This document shows, piece by piece, positions 1 through 8,853 of a stretch of DNA of 60,904 nt. The stretch's first letter is position 1, and every line of letters starts with the position of its first letter. The notes under the pieces were generated by a model. It made no database searches. It worked only from the letters and a program-made list of their open reading frames with translations, and was not told the origin of the DNA. The position numbers and the translations under genes are program-made. The stretch is from positions 1 through 60,904 of the forward strand of contig CADDYU010000005.1 of NCBI GenBank assembly GCA_902810705.1. The letters run 5' to 3'. This stretch comes from Methylococcaceae bacterium (GTDB lineage: Bacteria > Pseudomonadota > Gammaproteobacteria > Methylococcales > Methylococcaceae).

Positions 1-1
1 G

Positions 2-412
2 AAAACGGGAGCGCCACCAGCGCGCGAGGCCGAACCTTCGGCGGAACCGATCACCCGGTCTTCCGATCGGCAAAGCCCGCCGGCCGAAACCCAGAATCGA
101 TCCGCCAGCCCGGGGAATAGCGGATCGGGAAGGCCCGAGGAAAGCGCGCGCGCGGATTATCTCCATAACCCGAAACCCGAGTATCCGGCCGTAGCCAAGC
201 ATCGCCACTGGGAGGGCCGGGTAGTGCTGCGGGTCAGAGTCCGGGCGGATGGAACTTGCGGCCAAGTCGACGTCCATCAAAGCTCCGGTCATGAGGTGCT
301 GGATTCGTCCGCCCTGGAGGCCGTAAGGGAATGGCGCTTCGTTCCGGCCAAGCGCAACGGACAGCCGGTGGAAAGCTGGGTGAATGTGCCCATCAATTTC
401 AATTTGGAGTGA
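2..412 (+). CDS. tonB: TonB family energy transducer, C-terminal part (5' truncated by window)
   Basis: The frame is open from the first bases of the window to a TGA at 410-412, so the true start lies upstream. The visible part begins with a low-complexity Pro/Ala/Ser/Glu-rich linker (about 50 residues), as expected for the periplasm-spanning region of TonB. It ends with a typical TonB C-terminal domain: a YPAVAKHRHWEGRVVLRVRV segment, a VDVHQSSGHEVLDSSALEAV segment and a WRFVPAKRNGQPVESWVNVP end. TonB passes proton-motive energy from ExbB/ExbD to outer-membrane receptors. exbB starts 12 nt downstream, so the order is tonB-exbB-exbD in one operon. The substrate of the partner receptor cannot be told from here. 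Confidence 0.9.
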   Translation, partial: KTGAPPAREAEPSAEPITRSSDRQSPPAETQNRSASPGNSGSGRPEESARADYLHNPKPEYPAVAKHRHWEGRVVLRVRVRADGTCGQVDVHQSSGHEVLDSSALEAVREWRFVPAKRNGQPVESWVNVPINFNLE

Positions 413-424
413 TTTGGAACTTTC

Positions 425-1087
425 ATGTCATCGTTTACTTCAAGCCAGATCGTCAACATCACCCTCTGGGCGCTCGTGGGGTTTTCGGTGCTCTCCTGGA
501 GCATCATCTTCCTGAAAGCCTGGGAACAGTGGCGATTGCAGCGGGCCAATCGCACCTATAGCCGTGCCTTTTGGAACGCGCCGAGCTTCGGCGCGGCGGC
601 CGCACTCACGGGGCCGCCCGGCCCCCTGGTTCGAATCGCCCAGACGGGATTCGAGGTTCTCCGGGAGACCCACACGGACGGCTCGCCCAGCCTTCAGTCC
701 ATGGGAGATCGGCAGGAGATTCTCGAACGCAGTCTCCGGCAGCGGATTCAACAGGAACGCCATCATATCGAGCAAGGCTTGACGGTGCTCGCGAGCATCG
801 GCAGCACGGCGCCCTTCATCGGCCTGTTCGGAACGGTATGGGGGATCATGCACGCCCTGCAAGACATCAGCAAAGCCAGCTCCGCCAGCCTCGACGTGGT
901 GGCCGCGCCCATCGGCGAAGCCCTGATAGCCACCGCCATCGGCATCGCCACGGCGATTCCCGCGGTGCTCGCCTACAATTTTTTCCTGCGACGGGTGAAA
1001 CTGTACGAGGCGGAGTTGGAAAATTTCGCCACGGACTTTCTTCATCTGGCGATAAAAACGGGATTTGCCCTGCAAAAAGGAACCTAA
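425..1087 (+). CDS. exbB: ExbB proton channel subunit (MotA/TolQ/ExbB family)
   Basis: A 220-residue inner-membrane protein of normal ExbB length. It has a first membrane segment at about residues 10-32, a long cytoplasmic stretch, then two membrane segments around 118-140 and 157-187. The second contains the family-typical GSTAPFIGLFGTVWGIMHAL stretch. With ExbD it forms the proton channel that energises TonB. It lies between tonB (12 nt upstream) and exbD (2 nt downstream), which indicates one transcript with translational coupling. A TolQ role is less likely because the gene upstream is a TonB end and no TolA/TolB/Pal gene follows. Confidence 0.93.
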   Translation: MSSFTSSQIVNITLWALVGFSVLSWSIIFLKAWEQWRLQRANRTYSRAFWNAPSFGAAAALTGPPGPLVRIAQTGFEVLRETHTDGSPSLQSMGDRQEILERSLRQRIQQERHHIEQGLTVLASIGSTAPFIGLFGTVWGIMHALQDISKASSASLDVVAAPIGEALIATAIGIATAIPAVLAYNFFLRRVKLYEAELENFATDFLHLAIKTGFALQKGT

Positions 1088-1089
1088 AG

Positions 1090-1497
1090 ATGGCCTTCAA
1101 CAACAAATCGGACCAGGAAGCCATGAGCGAAATCAACGTGACGCCTCTGGTGGATGTCATGTTGGTTCTGCTGGTGGTGTTCATCGTGACAGCGCCTCTG
1201 CTGACGCAATCGGTGAAAATCAATCTGCCGAAAACCGTTTCCACCACGCCCGCGCCCCAGGATCATTTGGCAATCGTGACCATAGACGGCGCGGGCGAGA
1301 TTCAACTGAACTCCCAGAAGATCGGGATCGATGACCTGGGACGGCAATTGGCCGAGCTCCTGGCCCGCGATAGTGAACTAACCGTCCAGTTCAACGCCGA
1401 CGACAAGATCAACTATGGCTTGGCTGCCCAGGTCATGGCGGTGATCCAACAAGTGGGCATCACCAAGCTCTCCCTAATGACCCGTGGCGAGTCGTGA
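1090..1497 (+). CDS. exbD: ExbD/TolR family biopolymer transport protein
   Basis: A 135-residue protein with a short cytoplasmic N-terminus, one membrane helix at about residues 20-42 and a periplasmic C-terminal domain. The conserved membrane Asp is present at residue 22 in the INVTPLVDVMLVLLVVF motif; in the family this Asp takes part in proton conduction. The ATG at 1090 is chosen because it lies 2 nt after the exbB stop and gives the standard ExbD N-terminus. The same frame stays open far upstream, but that part is antisense-like translation of exbB. It completes the tonB-exbB-exbD set. Confidence 0.93.
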   Translation: MAFNNKSDQEAMSEINVTPLVDVMLVLLVVFIVTAPLLTQSVKINLPKTVSTTPAPQDHLAIVTIDGAGEIQLNSQKIGIDDLGRQLAELLARDSELTVQFNADDKINYGLAAQVMAVIQQVGITKLSLMTRGES

Positions 1498-1668
1498 CCT
1501 CGAGAAGGGCATTCACCTCGAGATCCGGCCCCCGATTCACGGCCTTGCGGAAGGGCACCAAGCCGCCTCTTGCGCCCCCATCGCAAGTCCGTAGGCGCAG
1601 CCTGGCGGAAACGCTGTAGAATCGAAGGCGGACCACCACAAGATCCGGCTGTTGGACGCTGAATCCCC

Positions 1669-4600
1669 ATGGCCTTATCCCATTTTCATTCCGCTGTTTC
1701 CGGCTGGTTCCTCGAAACCTTCGCCGCACCCACCGAGTGCCAGCGTCTGGCCTGGCAGGCCATCAAGTCCGGGCAGCATGCATTGATCGCCGCGCCCACC
1801 GGCTCGGGCAAGACCCTGGCGGCGTTTCTCGCGGCCATCGACGATCTGGTGCGGGAGGGCGAGGTGTTCGGGCTGCCGGACGAAACCCGCGTGCTGTACA
1901 TCTCGCCTCTCAAGGCGCTCAGCAACGACATCCACAAGAACCTGGAAGCGCCGCTGGAAGGCATCAACGCCAAGCTGTTCGAACACGGCGCGACGCGGGT
2001 GGCGATCCGCTCCCAAGTCCGCACCGGGGACACCCCGGCCGCCCTCCGGGCCGTCATGAGCAAATGCCCGCCCCACATCCTGGTCACGACGCCGGAGTCC
2101 GCCTATATCCTCCTCACCAGCGAAAGCGGACGGCGCATGCTGAAAACCGTGCGCACCGTGATCGTGGACGAAATCCACGCGCTCGTCGGCGGCAAGCGCG
2201 GCTCGCACCTGGCGCTTTCGCTGGAACGGTTGGAGCGGCTGGCCGGACAGAAACTCAATCGGGTGGGACTTTCCGCCACCCAAAGTCCCATCGAGGAAGT
2301 CGCCCGCTTCCTGACCGGCGGTGCCGATTGCCGCATCATCGATACGGGACACCGGCGCCAGCGGGATCTCGCCATCGAACTGCCGGATTCGCCTTTGGAA
2401 GCGGTGTTGTCCGGAGAGGCAGCCAAGAGCCTCTACGACCGCATGGCGGCGCTGATCGAAGGGCACCGGACCACGCTGATCTTCGTCAACACCCGGCGCC
2501 TGGCCGAGCGCGTGGCCCGCGCCTTGAGCGACCGGCTCGGCGAGGAGCACGTCACCTCCCATCACGGCAGCCTCTCCCGCGAGCAGCGCCTGTCCGCCGA
2601 GCATCGGCTGAAGACGGGAAAGCTGAAGGCCCTGGTCGCCACGGCCTCGCTGGAGCTGGGCATCGACATCGGCGAGGTGGACCTGGTCTGCCAGCTAGGC
2701 TCCACCCGCGCCATCTCGACCTTCTTGCAGCGGGTCGGGCGTTCCGGGCACTTCGCGGGCGGCTTGCCGAAGGGGCGTTTGTTCCCCACCAGCCGCGACG
2801 AGTTGGTGGAATGCATCGCCCTCTTGGACGCCGTTCGCCGCGGCGAGCTGGATCGCCTGAGCATGCCGGAAAAACCGCTGGACGTGCTGGCCCAACAAAT
2901 CGTCGCTATGGTGGCCTGCGAGGATTTCGGCGAGGAGGAGCTCTATCGAATCGTGTGCCGGACTTATCCCTATCGGGACTTGAGCCGGAAGGAGTTCGAC
3001 GAGGTGGTGAGAATGCTGGCCGAGGGTCTCGGCACACGGCGCGGCCAGCGTGGAGCCTACCTTCACCGCGACGGCATCCATCGGCGGCTCCGGGCGCGGA
3101 AGGGCGCCAGGCTCACCGCCGTGACCTGTGGCGGCGCGATTCCCGACAATGCCGAGTACCGGGTGATCCTGGAGCCTTCGGGCGAATTCATCGGCACGGT
3201 GGCGGAGGATTTCGCCATCGAAAGCCTGGCGGGGGACATCTTCCAACTGGGCAACGCCAGCTGGAAAGTGCTGCGGCTGGAGGCCGGGATTCTGCGGGTG
3301 GAGGACGCCAAGCATCAGCCGCCCACCATCCCGTTCTGGTTCGGCGAGGCGCCGGGGCGCACGTTCGAGCTGTCATGGGCGGTGTCGCGCTTGCGGCGGG
3401 AGGTCGAGGAGCGGTTCGAAGGCTCCTCTCTTAAAGCCTCTCCCTCAGAGGGAGAGGGAACGCTGAATCTTCTCGCCGCGCTCGCTTTCCTGGAACAGGA
3501 CATCGGCATTTCCCCCGCCGCCGCCGAGCAGGCCGTCAATTATCTCGCCGCGGCGAAGCTGGCCCTGGGCATCCTGCCCACCTTGGATACCTTGGTTTTC
3601 GAGCGGTTTTTCGACGAGTCCGGGGGCATGCAGTTCATCATTCACGCGCCTTACGGTAGCCGGGTGAATCGGGGCTGGGGATTGGCGCTCAGGAAGCGGT
3701 TCTGCCGGACCTTCAATTTCGAACTGCAGGCCGCTGCGACCGAGGACGCGATCATCCTGTCCCTGGGCGGCTCGCAAAGCTTCGCCCTGGAGGACGCCGT
3801 CAAATACCTGAACGCCTCGACACTGCGCGATCTCCTGGTGCAGGCCCTGCTCGCCGCGCCCATGTTCACCGTGCGCTGGCGCTGGAATGCGGTCTGCGCC
3901 CTGGCGCTCCGGCGCTTTCAGGGCGGGAAGAAAACGCCGCCCTATCTGCTCCGCCTGCAGGCGGAGGACCTGATGGCCAGCGTGTTCCCCGAACAGCTGG
4001 CCTGCTTCGAAAACATCGCCGGCGACCGGGAAATTCCGGATCATCCCCTGGTTCACCAGACTCTCCACGACTGCCTGACCGAAGCCATGGACCTGGATCG
4101 GCTGACCGAGGTCATTCGCGGCATCGAAACCGGAGCCGTCAAGGTGGTTTGCCGGGATTTGGTCGAGCCCTCGCCCTTGGCGGCGGAGATCGTTAATTCC
4201 AAGGTTTACAGCTTTCTCGACGATGCCCCCCTGGAAGAGCGGCGCACCCGCGCCGTCGCCAGCCGCCGTTGGCTGGATCCGGCCGAAGCCGACGATCTCG
4301 GCCGGCTGGACCCGGCCGCCATTGCGCGGGTGCGCCAGGAAGCCTGGCCCGAGGCCGGCAACCCCGAGGAGCTGCACGATGCGCTGCAAACCACGGGCTT
4401 TCTGGACGAGACCGAAGCGGCGCCGGCCTGGCGGGGATTTTTCCGGGAACTGGCCTTGCAGGACCGGGCGGCCGCTGTGCGGCTCTCGAACGGGCGGGCA
4501 CTATGGCTGGCGGCGGAAAGGCTGCCGCAGTTTTGGGCGGTGTATCCCGAAATCAAGGAAGGCTCTCGCGAGCCCGGCCATTCGGCGGGTGGCGCTATGC

Positions 4601-6078
4601 TCACCTATCCTACGATCATGCAGAGGCTGCCGGCCGAATTCGGCGAACAAGCCTGGACACCGGAAGATGCGCTCTGGGAAGTCCTGCGCGGCCGGCTCGG
4701 CGCTTTGGGGCCGGTCACCGCGGCGGAACTTGCGGACAGCCTCGATCTGCCCGTGAGCCGCATCGAAGCGGCCTTGTACGCGCTGCAAACCGAGGGTTTC
4801 GTGCTGCGCGGGCGGTTCACTCCGTGCCCTCACCCCGACCCTCTCCCAAAGGGAGAGGGAGTTCAACAAGAGGAATGGTGCGAGCGGCGCCTTTTGGCCC
4901 GCATTCACCGCTATACCCTGAACCGGTTGCGGCAGGAAATCGAACCGGTGGCGACCGGCGTTTTCATGCGCTTTCTATTCCGCTGGCAGCACCTGCACCC
5001 CGACTTTCGGCTGCAGGGGCCGCAAGCCCTGGCGGCCGCGCTCGCGCAGCTGGAAGGATTCGAGGCCGCCGCCGTCGCCTGGGAAGGCGATCTCCTGCCG
5101 GCCCGCATCGCCGACTACGATCCGGCCTGGCTGGACAGTTTGTGTCTCGCCGGCAAGATCGTCTGGACCCGGCTCTCCGCCGCCAAGGGCGGGCAGGGGC
5201 CGGTCAAATCCTCGCCCTTGAGCCTGCTCGGCCGGCGACACCTCGGCTTGTGGCGGCGCTTCGCCGAACCCGGCGACGCGTCCGAACTGTCGGGCGCCGC
5301 GCGGCAGGTCGCGGCAACTCTGGAGCAGCGGGGTGCCTTGTTTTTCGAGGAATTGGCCGAAGCCGCCGGCCTGCTGCAAACCCAGCTGGAAATGGCCTTG
5401 GGCGAGCTGGTGGCGCGCGGGTTCGTGGCTTCGGACAGCTACGCGGGGCTTCGGGCGCTCTTGATCCCGGAGCAGAAAAAACAGCGCCACCGCGGCTTTT
5501 CGTTCGGGATGGAAGAGGCCGGCCGCTGGACTCTGGTGCGGCCTTTGGCAGCTTTGGGAATGGAAACGGAGCGGAGTCGGTCCGAGGATCAAGGCCGAGA
5601 GGCGGTGAAGCATGTCGCCGGCGTGCTCCTGAAACGCTATGGGGTCGTGTTCCGGGCCTTGCTGGCCCGCGAAACCACCGCCCCGCCCTGGCAGGACCTT
5701 TTGCGCGTTTATCGCCGCCTGGAAGCGCGCGGCGAGATTCGCGGCGGACGGTTCGTCGCCGGCCATTTCGGCGAGCAGTTCGCCCTGCCGGAAGCGGTGG
5801 AATCGCTCCGCTCGGCGCGCAAGCAAACAGACGACGAAAGCCTCATCGCCCTGAGCGCCGCCGATCCTCTCAACTTGGCGGGCATCGTGACGCCGGGCGG
5901 CAGGATTCCCGCGCTGCCTGGCAATCGGGTGCTGTACCGGGGCGGAATTCCCATTGCTGCAATGATCGGCAAGGAAATTCAATTTCAGGTACCGGTGGCC
6001 AAAGAACAGGAATGGGACCTACGGAGCCGCCTGACGCGGCGAACCGCGCCGCCCCGGCTCAAAGCCTATCTGGAATAG
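1669..6078 (+). CDS. lhr: Lhr-type large superfamily 2 ATP-dependent helicase
   Basis: A 1469-residue protein, close to the length of long bacterial Lhr proteins. Visible motifs are Walker A APTGSGKT (residues 42-49), DEIH (167-170), motif III SAT (202-204) and motif [10 protein letters not shown] in the second RecA domain. Winged-helix and Lhr-core regions follow, then the long C-terminal half found only in full-length Lhr. Lhr is a 3'-5' DNA/RNA-DNA translocase linked to DNA repair. Two short palindromic repeats have entered the frame without breaking it: near residues 588-598 (ASPSEGEG) and 1051-1064 ([11 protein letters not shown]). The 3' end overlaps convergent mobA by 20 nt. No promoter was recognised in the 171 nt upstream. 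Confidence 0.93.
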   Translation: MALSHFHSAVSGWFLETFAAPTECQRLAWQAIKSGQHALIAAPTGSGKTLAAFLAAIDDLVREGEVFGLPDETRVLYISPLKALSNDIHKNLEAPLEGINAKLFEHGATRVAIRSQVRTGDTPAALRAVMSKCPPHILVTTPESAYILLTSESGRRMLKTVRTVIVDEIHALVGGKRGSHLALSLERLERLAGQKLNRVGLSATQSPIEEVARFLTGGADCRIIDTGHRRQRDLAIELPDSPLEAVLSGEAAKSLYDRMAALIEGHRTTLIFVNTRRLAERVARALSDRLGEEHVTSHHGSLSREQRLSAEHRLKTGKLKALVATASLELGIDIGEVDLVCQLGSTRAISTFLQRVGRSGHFAGGLPKGRLFPTSRDELVECIALLDAVRRGELDRLSMPEKPLDVLAQQIVAMVACEDFGEEELYRIVCRTYPYRDLSRKEFDEVVRMLAEGLGTRRGQRGAYLHRDGIHRRLRARKGARLTAVTCGGAIPDNAEYRVILEPSGEFIGTVAEDFAIESLAGDIFQLGNASWKVLRLEAGILRVEDAKHQPPTIPFWFGEAPGRTFELSWAVSRLRREVEERFEGSSLKASPSEGEGTLNLLAALAFLEQDIGISPAAAEQAVNYLAAAKLALGILPTLDTLVFERFFDESGGMQFIIHAPYGSRVNRGWGLALRKRFCRTFNFELQAAATEDAIILSLGGSQSFALEDAVKYLNASTLRDLLVQALLAAPMFTVRWRWNAVCALALRRFQGGKKTPPYLLRLQAEDLMASVFPEQLACFENIAGDREIPDHPLVHQTLHDCLTEAMDLDRLTEVIRGIETGAVKVVCRDLVEPSPLAAEIVNSKVYSFLDDAPLEERRTRAVASRRWLDPAEADDLGRLDPAAIARVRQEAWPEAGNPEELHDALQTTGFLDETEAAPAWRGFFRELALQDRAAAVRLSNGRALWLAAERLPQFWAVYPEIKEGSREPGHSAGGAMLTYPTIMQRLPAEFGEQAWTPEDALWEVLRGRLGALGPVTAAELADSLDLPVSRIEAALYALQTEGFVLRGRFTPCPHPDPLPKGEGVQQEEWCERRLLARIHRYTLNRLRQEIEPVATGVFMRFLFRWQHLHPDFRLQGPQALAAALAQLEGFEAAAVAWEGDLLPARIADYDPAWLDSLCLAGKIVWTRLSAAKGGQGPVKSSPLSLLGRRHLGLWRRFAEPGDASELSGAARQVAATLEQRGALFFEELAEAAGLLQTQLEMALGELVARGFVASDSYAGLRALLIPEQKKQRHRGFSFGMEEAGRWTLVRPLAALGMETERSRSEDQGREAVKHVAGVLLKRYGVVFRALLARETTAPPWQDLLRVYRRLEARGEIRGGRFVAGHFGEQFALPEAVESLRSARKQTDDESLIALSAADPLNLAGIVTPGGRIPALPGNRVLYRGGIPIAAMIGKEIQFQVPVAKEQEWDLRSRLTRRTAPPRLKAYLE
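3437..3457. repeat. Palindromic repeat copy 1 inside lhr
   Basis: A perfect 10-bp inverted repeat (cctctccctc / gagggagagg) around a single A. It is read in frame within lhr as SPSEGEG, in a low-complexity linker. The same core (ctctccc...gggagag) recurs at 4839-4859. It resembles the widespread intergenic palindromes whose translation gives a PLPKGEG-type string. Confidence 0.75.
4822..4860. repeat. Palindromic repeat copy 2 inside lhr
   Basis: A perfect 9-bp inverted repeat (ccctctccc 4839-4847 / gggagaggg 4851-4859) with an AAA loop, preceded by the usual cctcaccccga flank. The reading frame passes through it as [11 protein letters not shown], between the end of one winged-helix-like segment (EGFVLRGRF) and the [15 protein letters not shown] segment. 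This is a typical dispersed gammaproteobacterial palindromic unit, here tolerated inside a coding region. Confidence 0.8.
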
Positions 6079-6688
6079 CCGGAGCGGCCGAACGGGCCGC
6101 GGATTTTTCCAGCTCCGCCAATTCCGCCGGCGTATTGATGTTGGCGAACAATTCCGGATGGTCGCTGAAATCCGCGAGCGCCAGCTTGTGCCGGTGGAGC
6201 CACGCCTCGACCTTCCGTTCGCCGCGGACAAGATAGGCTTCGAGGTCGGCGGCGAGGCGCCGCTCGGCCAGCAGGAATACCGGATGCAGCCGTTCGCCAT
6301 CGTGAGCGGCGGAGAGTTCGGCCTCCGTCTCCCGCAGGACGGTGCACAGCCGCGCCAACAGTTCGCCGGTGACCAGGGGCGCATCGCAAGGCACGGTGAG
6401 CACGTAGGGTGTTTCGGCGGCCTGCATGGCGCGGAGGAGCCCGGCCAAGGGGCCATCGAAGCTGTCGGTCCGGTCGGCGATGACCGGATAGCCGAAGCGC
6501 GCGTAAGCCGCGTGGTTCCGGTTGGCGTTGACGAAAATCTGTCCCACCACCGCATCCAAGGCGTCCAGGGCATAGGCCACGAGCGGCTTGCCGCGGAACG
6601 GAATCAGCCCTTTGTCTTCGCCGCCCATGCGCCGCGCCCGGCCGCCCGCGAGCACCACGCCGGTAATGTTGCCCCGGTTTAAAATCAT
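6059..6688 (-). CDS. mobA: Molybdenum cofactor guanylyltransferase MobA
   Basis: A 209-residue nucleotidyltransferase-fold protein, normal length for MobA. The N-terminal nucleotide-binding motif [16 protein letters not shown] is clear, followed by [14 protein letters not shown], the metal-binding region [16 protein letters not shown] and a C-terminal INTPAEL motif ([14 protein letters not shown]) common to MobA and its relatives. It joins GMP to molybdopterin to give the bis-MGD cofactor of nitrate reductases, formate dehydrogenases and related enzymes. The gene is convergent with lhr (20-nt overlap). Its 5' region is shared with the divergent secreted-protein gene at 6776. Confidence 0.9.
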   Translation of the reverse strand: MILNRGNITGVVLAGGRARRMGGEDKGLIPFRGKPLVAYALDALDAVVGQIFVNANRNHAAYARFGYPVIADRTDSFDGPLAGLLRAMQAAETPYVLTVPCDAPLVTGELLARLCTVLRETEAELSAAHDGERLHPVFLLAERRLAADLEAYLVRGERKVEAWLHRHKLALADFSDHPELFANINTPAELAELEKSAARSAAPAIPDRL

Positions 6689-6723
6689 CGCCGTAATTGA
6701 TCCGCGAATTGCCCCGTTTCGGT

Positions 6724-6744
6724 TTGGTGCACTATCATGGCGCC
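6724..6744. promoter_or_regulatory. Possible NtrC-type operator between mobA and the secreted-protein gene
   Basis: The segment TGCACTATCATGGCGCC matches the known enterobacterial NtrC enhancer pattern (TGCAC-N7-GGTGCA) at most positions. It sits in the short divergent region between mobA and the gene at 6776. No good -24/-12 sigma-54 promoter was found beside it, so this is only a candidate. Confidence 0.25.
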
Positions 6745-6775
6745 GGTTTGTTTCGCCACGTTATCCGAATTCAAA

Positions 6776-7180
6776 ATGAATCGACACAGTTTTTTCCTAT
6801 TCCTGACCTGCGCCGCGATGGCGTTTTCCGCTGATGCCGCCCCTCGCCGGGCCGCTCCAAAACATAATACGAACGATTTTCCCACCCAGGCGCGGGTCGA
6901 GTATGTCATGCAATGCATGGCGGAACACGGCGGGCAGAACCTCGATAACATGTATCACTGCGTGTGCGCCGTGGACAAGATCGCCAGCCGAATGGGCTAT
7001 CAGGAATATTCTGAAGCCCTGACCTTTACCTATATGTACGATACTCCCGGGGAAAAGGGTGGGGAATTCCGCGATCCGCCGAAATCGAAGGAATTGCGCG
7101 ACAAGCTGAAGGCGGCCAAGAAGGAGGCGGAAGAGTGTTTCCCGGCCAAGCCCGCGGGAACAGGGCCCAATAAGCCGTAG
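6776..7180 (+). CDS. Small secreted Cys-containing protein, function unknown
   Basis: A 134-residue protein with a clear signal peptide (MNRHSFFLFLTCAAMAFSADA, cleavage probably near residue 21-22). The mature part has four Cys (47, 62, 64, 121), including a CVC pair in the segment YHCVCAVDKIASRMGYQEYS, then a helical Lys/Glu-rich C-terminus. The ATG at 6776 is preferred to the upstream in-frame ATG at 6737 because only the later start places the signal peptide at the N-terminus. The fold is not recognised. The layout resembles small periplasmic proteins seen in methylotroph genomes, but I cannot name a family. Confidence 0.75.
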   Translation: MNRHSFFLFLTCAAMAFSADAAPRRAAPKHNTNDFPTQARVEYVMQCMAEHGGQNLDNMYHCVCAVDKIASRMGYQEYSEALTFTYMYDTPGEKGGEFRDPPKSKELRDKLKAAKKEAEECFPAKPAGTGPNKP

Positions 7181-7632
7181 CCTGCGCATCATTAGCTTTG
7201 GCAGGCATATTGGGCACGGTCGGCAACGGGCGCAAGGTTGGGATCGTCCGCGCGAAAATTGGATTAGCCATCAAGACCCAATCGCGTTATGCTGTGGTTA
7301 GTTTGTCGCGACGCACACCGATCTGTGCTCTGAGGATCCCCGGCCTTTTCCCTTGATGAATGCCATCCGGCACCTTTCTGTGTCTCGCCTCCTCCCGCAA
7401 ACCCTCGCGTGTGCCGTCTCATGTAAGCCGTCGCCGCGCGTTTCTTCAATCCCAAATAAATGCTTGAGCCGGCCCTGCGCCGACCGACAAATTAGGCGAA
7501 TTCAGGAATCTTATATGTGCCTTTATTGGCCTCGGTCATGTCCTGTTATGCTCTGTTGCGGATCAGGGCTACACGGTGCCAGCGCCGGTCAAATCGCAGG
7601 CCGCTGCGATTTGTGCTTATAGGAGTACAGCC
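7181..7632. other. Intergenic leader region before the first RRM gene
   Basis: About 450 nt without a convincing gene. It contains a strong hairpin at 7591-7612 next to the ribosome binding site of the RRM gene. Several ATG-started frames here are short and lack coding character. The length fits a promoter plus a long 5' untranslated region, as is common for small RNA-binding proteins. Confidence 0.5.
7591..7612 (+). promoter_or_regulatory. 5'-UTR hairpin upstream of the RRM gene
   Basis: A perfect 9-bp stem (AAATCGCAG / CTGCGATTT) with a GCCG loop ends 8 nt before the AGGAG ribosome binding site at 7621 and 21 nt before the start codon. The position suggests an mRNA structure that affects translation or message stability. 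Confidence 0.5.
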
Positions 7633-7899
7633 ATGCTTAGAATCTACGCCGGGAACTTGCCGGCCGATTGCACTGAAAAAGAATTTACCGAGCTTTTTGC
7701 TGAACACGGACGAGTCCGCTCGATCGAGCTCGCTCGGGATATCTTCACCGGCCGCTGCCGCGGTTTCGGTTTTGTCGAAATGGAAGGCCACGAGGCGCGC
7801 GCCGCGATCGGCGCTTTGAACGGACGCAATTTGCGCGGCAACTGCCTGCGCGTCAACGAGGAACGTCCGCGAGGAAAACGCGGCGGCCGGCGGCGTTAA
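7633..7899 (+). CDS. Single-RRM RNA-binding protein
   Basis: An 88-residue protein made almost wholly of one RNA recognition motif: RNP2 IYAGNL at residues 4-9 and RNP1 CRGFGFVEM in the third strand. It has a short Arg/Gly/Lys tail (RGKRGGRRR). Bacterial single-RRM proteins of this kind bind single-stranded RNA and are often cold-induced. The ATG at 7633 is chosen because AGGAG lies 7 nt upstream and the RRM starts at once; an in-frame extension to 7576 has no support. A second RRM gene follows 195 nt downstream, and the two look like paralogues. Confidence 0.9.
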   Translation: MLRIYAGNLPADCTEKEFTELFAEHGRVRSIELARDIFTGRCRGFGFVEMEGHEARAAIGALNGRNLRGNCLRVNEERPRGKRGGRRR

Positions 7900-8094
7900 C
7901 CCGCTGCCGAATGGAGTGGAGCCACGATCGTCGCCGTTGCCGGGGATTTTGTCGCATCCATAAGGATGTATACCTACAGAATCGCAGGCGGAAACGTTGT
8001 TTACTAACAAAATCGGCGAGCTCGCATAAGTTGCTCGATCGGGTTTTTATTCATTTTATTAGTTAGGTTTTTTGTCCCTCTTGAGGAGTTTTTT

Positions 8095-8418
8095 GTGAGC
8101 AAGAAATTGTACGTCGGCAACTTGAGCTATAGCGTTAGCAACAGCGAATTGGAGCAGCTATTCTCTCCACACGGCACAGTGGAATCCGCCCATGTGATTA
8201 CCGACCGCGATACCGGCCGCTCCAAAGGCTTTGGTTTCGTGGAAATGGGGACCGATCAGCAGGCGCAAGCCGCTATCGCTGCCCTGCACGGCAAGGAAGT
8301 CAGTGGCCGTAGCTTGACCGTAAATGAGGCCCGTCCTCGCGAGGAGCGGGGAGACAATGGTGGTTTCGGCGGCAGTAGGCGCGGAGGCGGTGGTTTTGGC
8401 GGCGGACGCCGCTTCTGA
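8095..8418 (+). CDS. Single-RRM RNA-binding protein with Gly-rich tail
   Basis: A 107-residue protein with one RRM (RNP2 LYVGNL, RNP1 SKGFGFVEM) followed by a Gly/Arg-rich tail (SRRGGGGFGGGRRF). This is the architecture of cyanobacterial and proteobacterial cold-inducible RNA-binding proteins. Start is a GTG at 8095 with TTGAGGAG 6-7 nt upstream. The leader is T-rich with a weak hairpin (about 8016-8040) and a T-run, which fits a long structured 5' UTR. It is paralogous to the RRM protein just upstream. Confidence 0.92.
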   Translation: MSKKLYVGNLSYSVSNSELEQLFSPHGTVESAHVITDRDTGRSKGFGFVEMGTDQQAQAAIAALHGKEVSGRSLTVNEARPREERGDNGGFGGSRRGGGGFGGGRRF

Positions 8419-8853
8419 CGCCATGGGCGGTACCGGTCTGGCCTATCAATGAGGAATGTCGGCTTAGAGTTTCCATTAAATCGCCGATTCCGGAAGATTT
8501 AACTCAATTACTGAAACCTTATCTTTGAGCCAGACCGCTAAGTATAAGGTTCGATCTATTTGCCCTGTGGAATTACATTAAAGGGTGGATGGATCGGACC
8601 TTGGTCCAGAAATAATCTGAATTTACGCCCATTTCGCTTGAGCTTAAAAAAACCAAACTAATAGGCTAAGACGATTTTTTCCTGGTTAGCTTTAATGACG
8701 GCGTAAATGAAAGTGGGTTTCGGTGTGAGTCCAAGGGACATCTGATCCTTTTGTGGCGTACATCGGTTCCACGTATTTACGCGACTGCCTTGAAAAAGTC
8801 GCCTGATATTCGGCTACCCTCTAAACTGCCGCTTTCATGTAGCGAGGATGATC
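8419..8853. other. Intergenic region with a long-span inverted repeat
   Basis: About 435 nt with no gene seen. It is more AT-rich than the neighbours. A 9-bp inverted pair (ATTTACGCC 8621-8629 / GGCGTAAAT 8700-8708) encloses about 70 nt with A- and T-runs. A weak promoter-like pair (TTGAAA 8790, TACCCT 8815) precedes the next gene. Confidence 0.4.

Noticed and set aside
571-1089. N-terminal extension of exbD through exbB
   Set aside because: The extension is an out-of-frame translation of exbB. ATG 1090 gives the usual ExbD start.
1675-2604. A 309-codon minus-strand frame opposite lhr
   Set aside because: Antisense shadow of a GC-rich gene, no recognisable motif.
4269-6236. A 655-codon plus-strand frame overlapping lhr
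   Set aside because: It is a shadow frame of the GC-rich lhr gene, rich in Arg/Gly/Ala with no domain. lhr has clear helicase motifs in the other frame.
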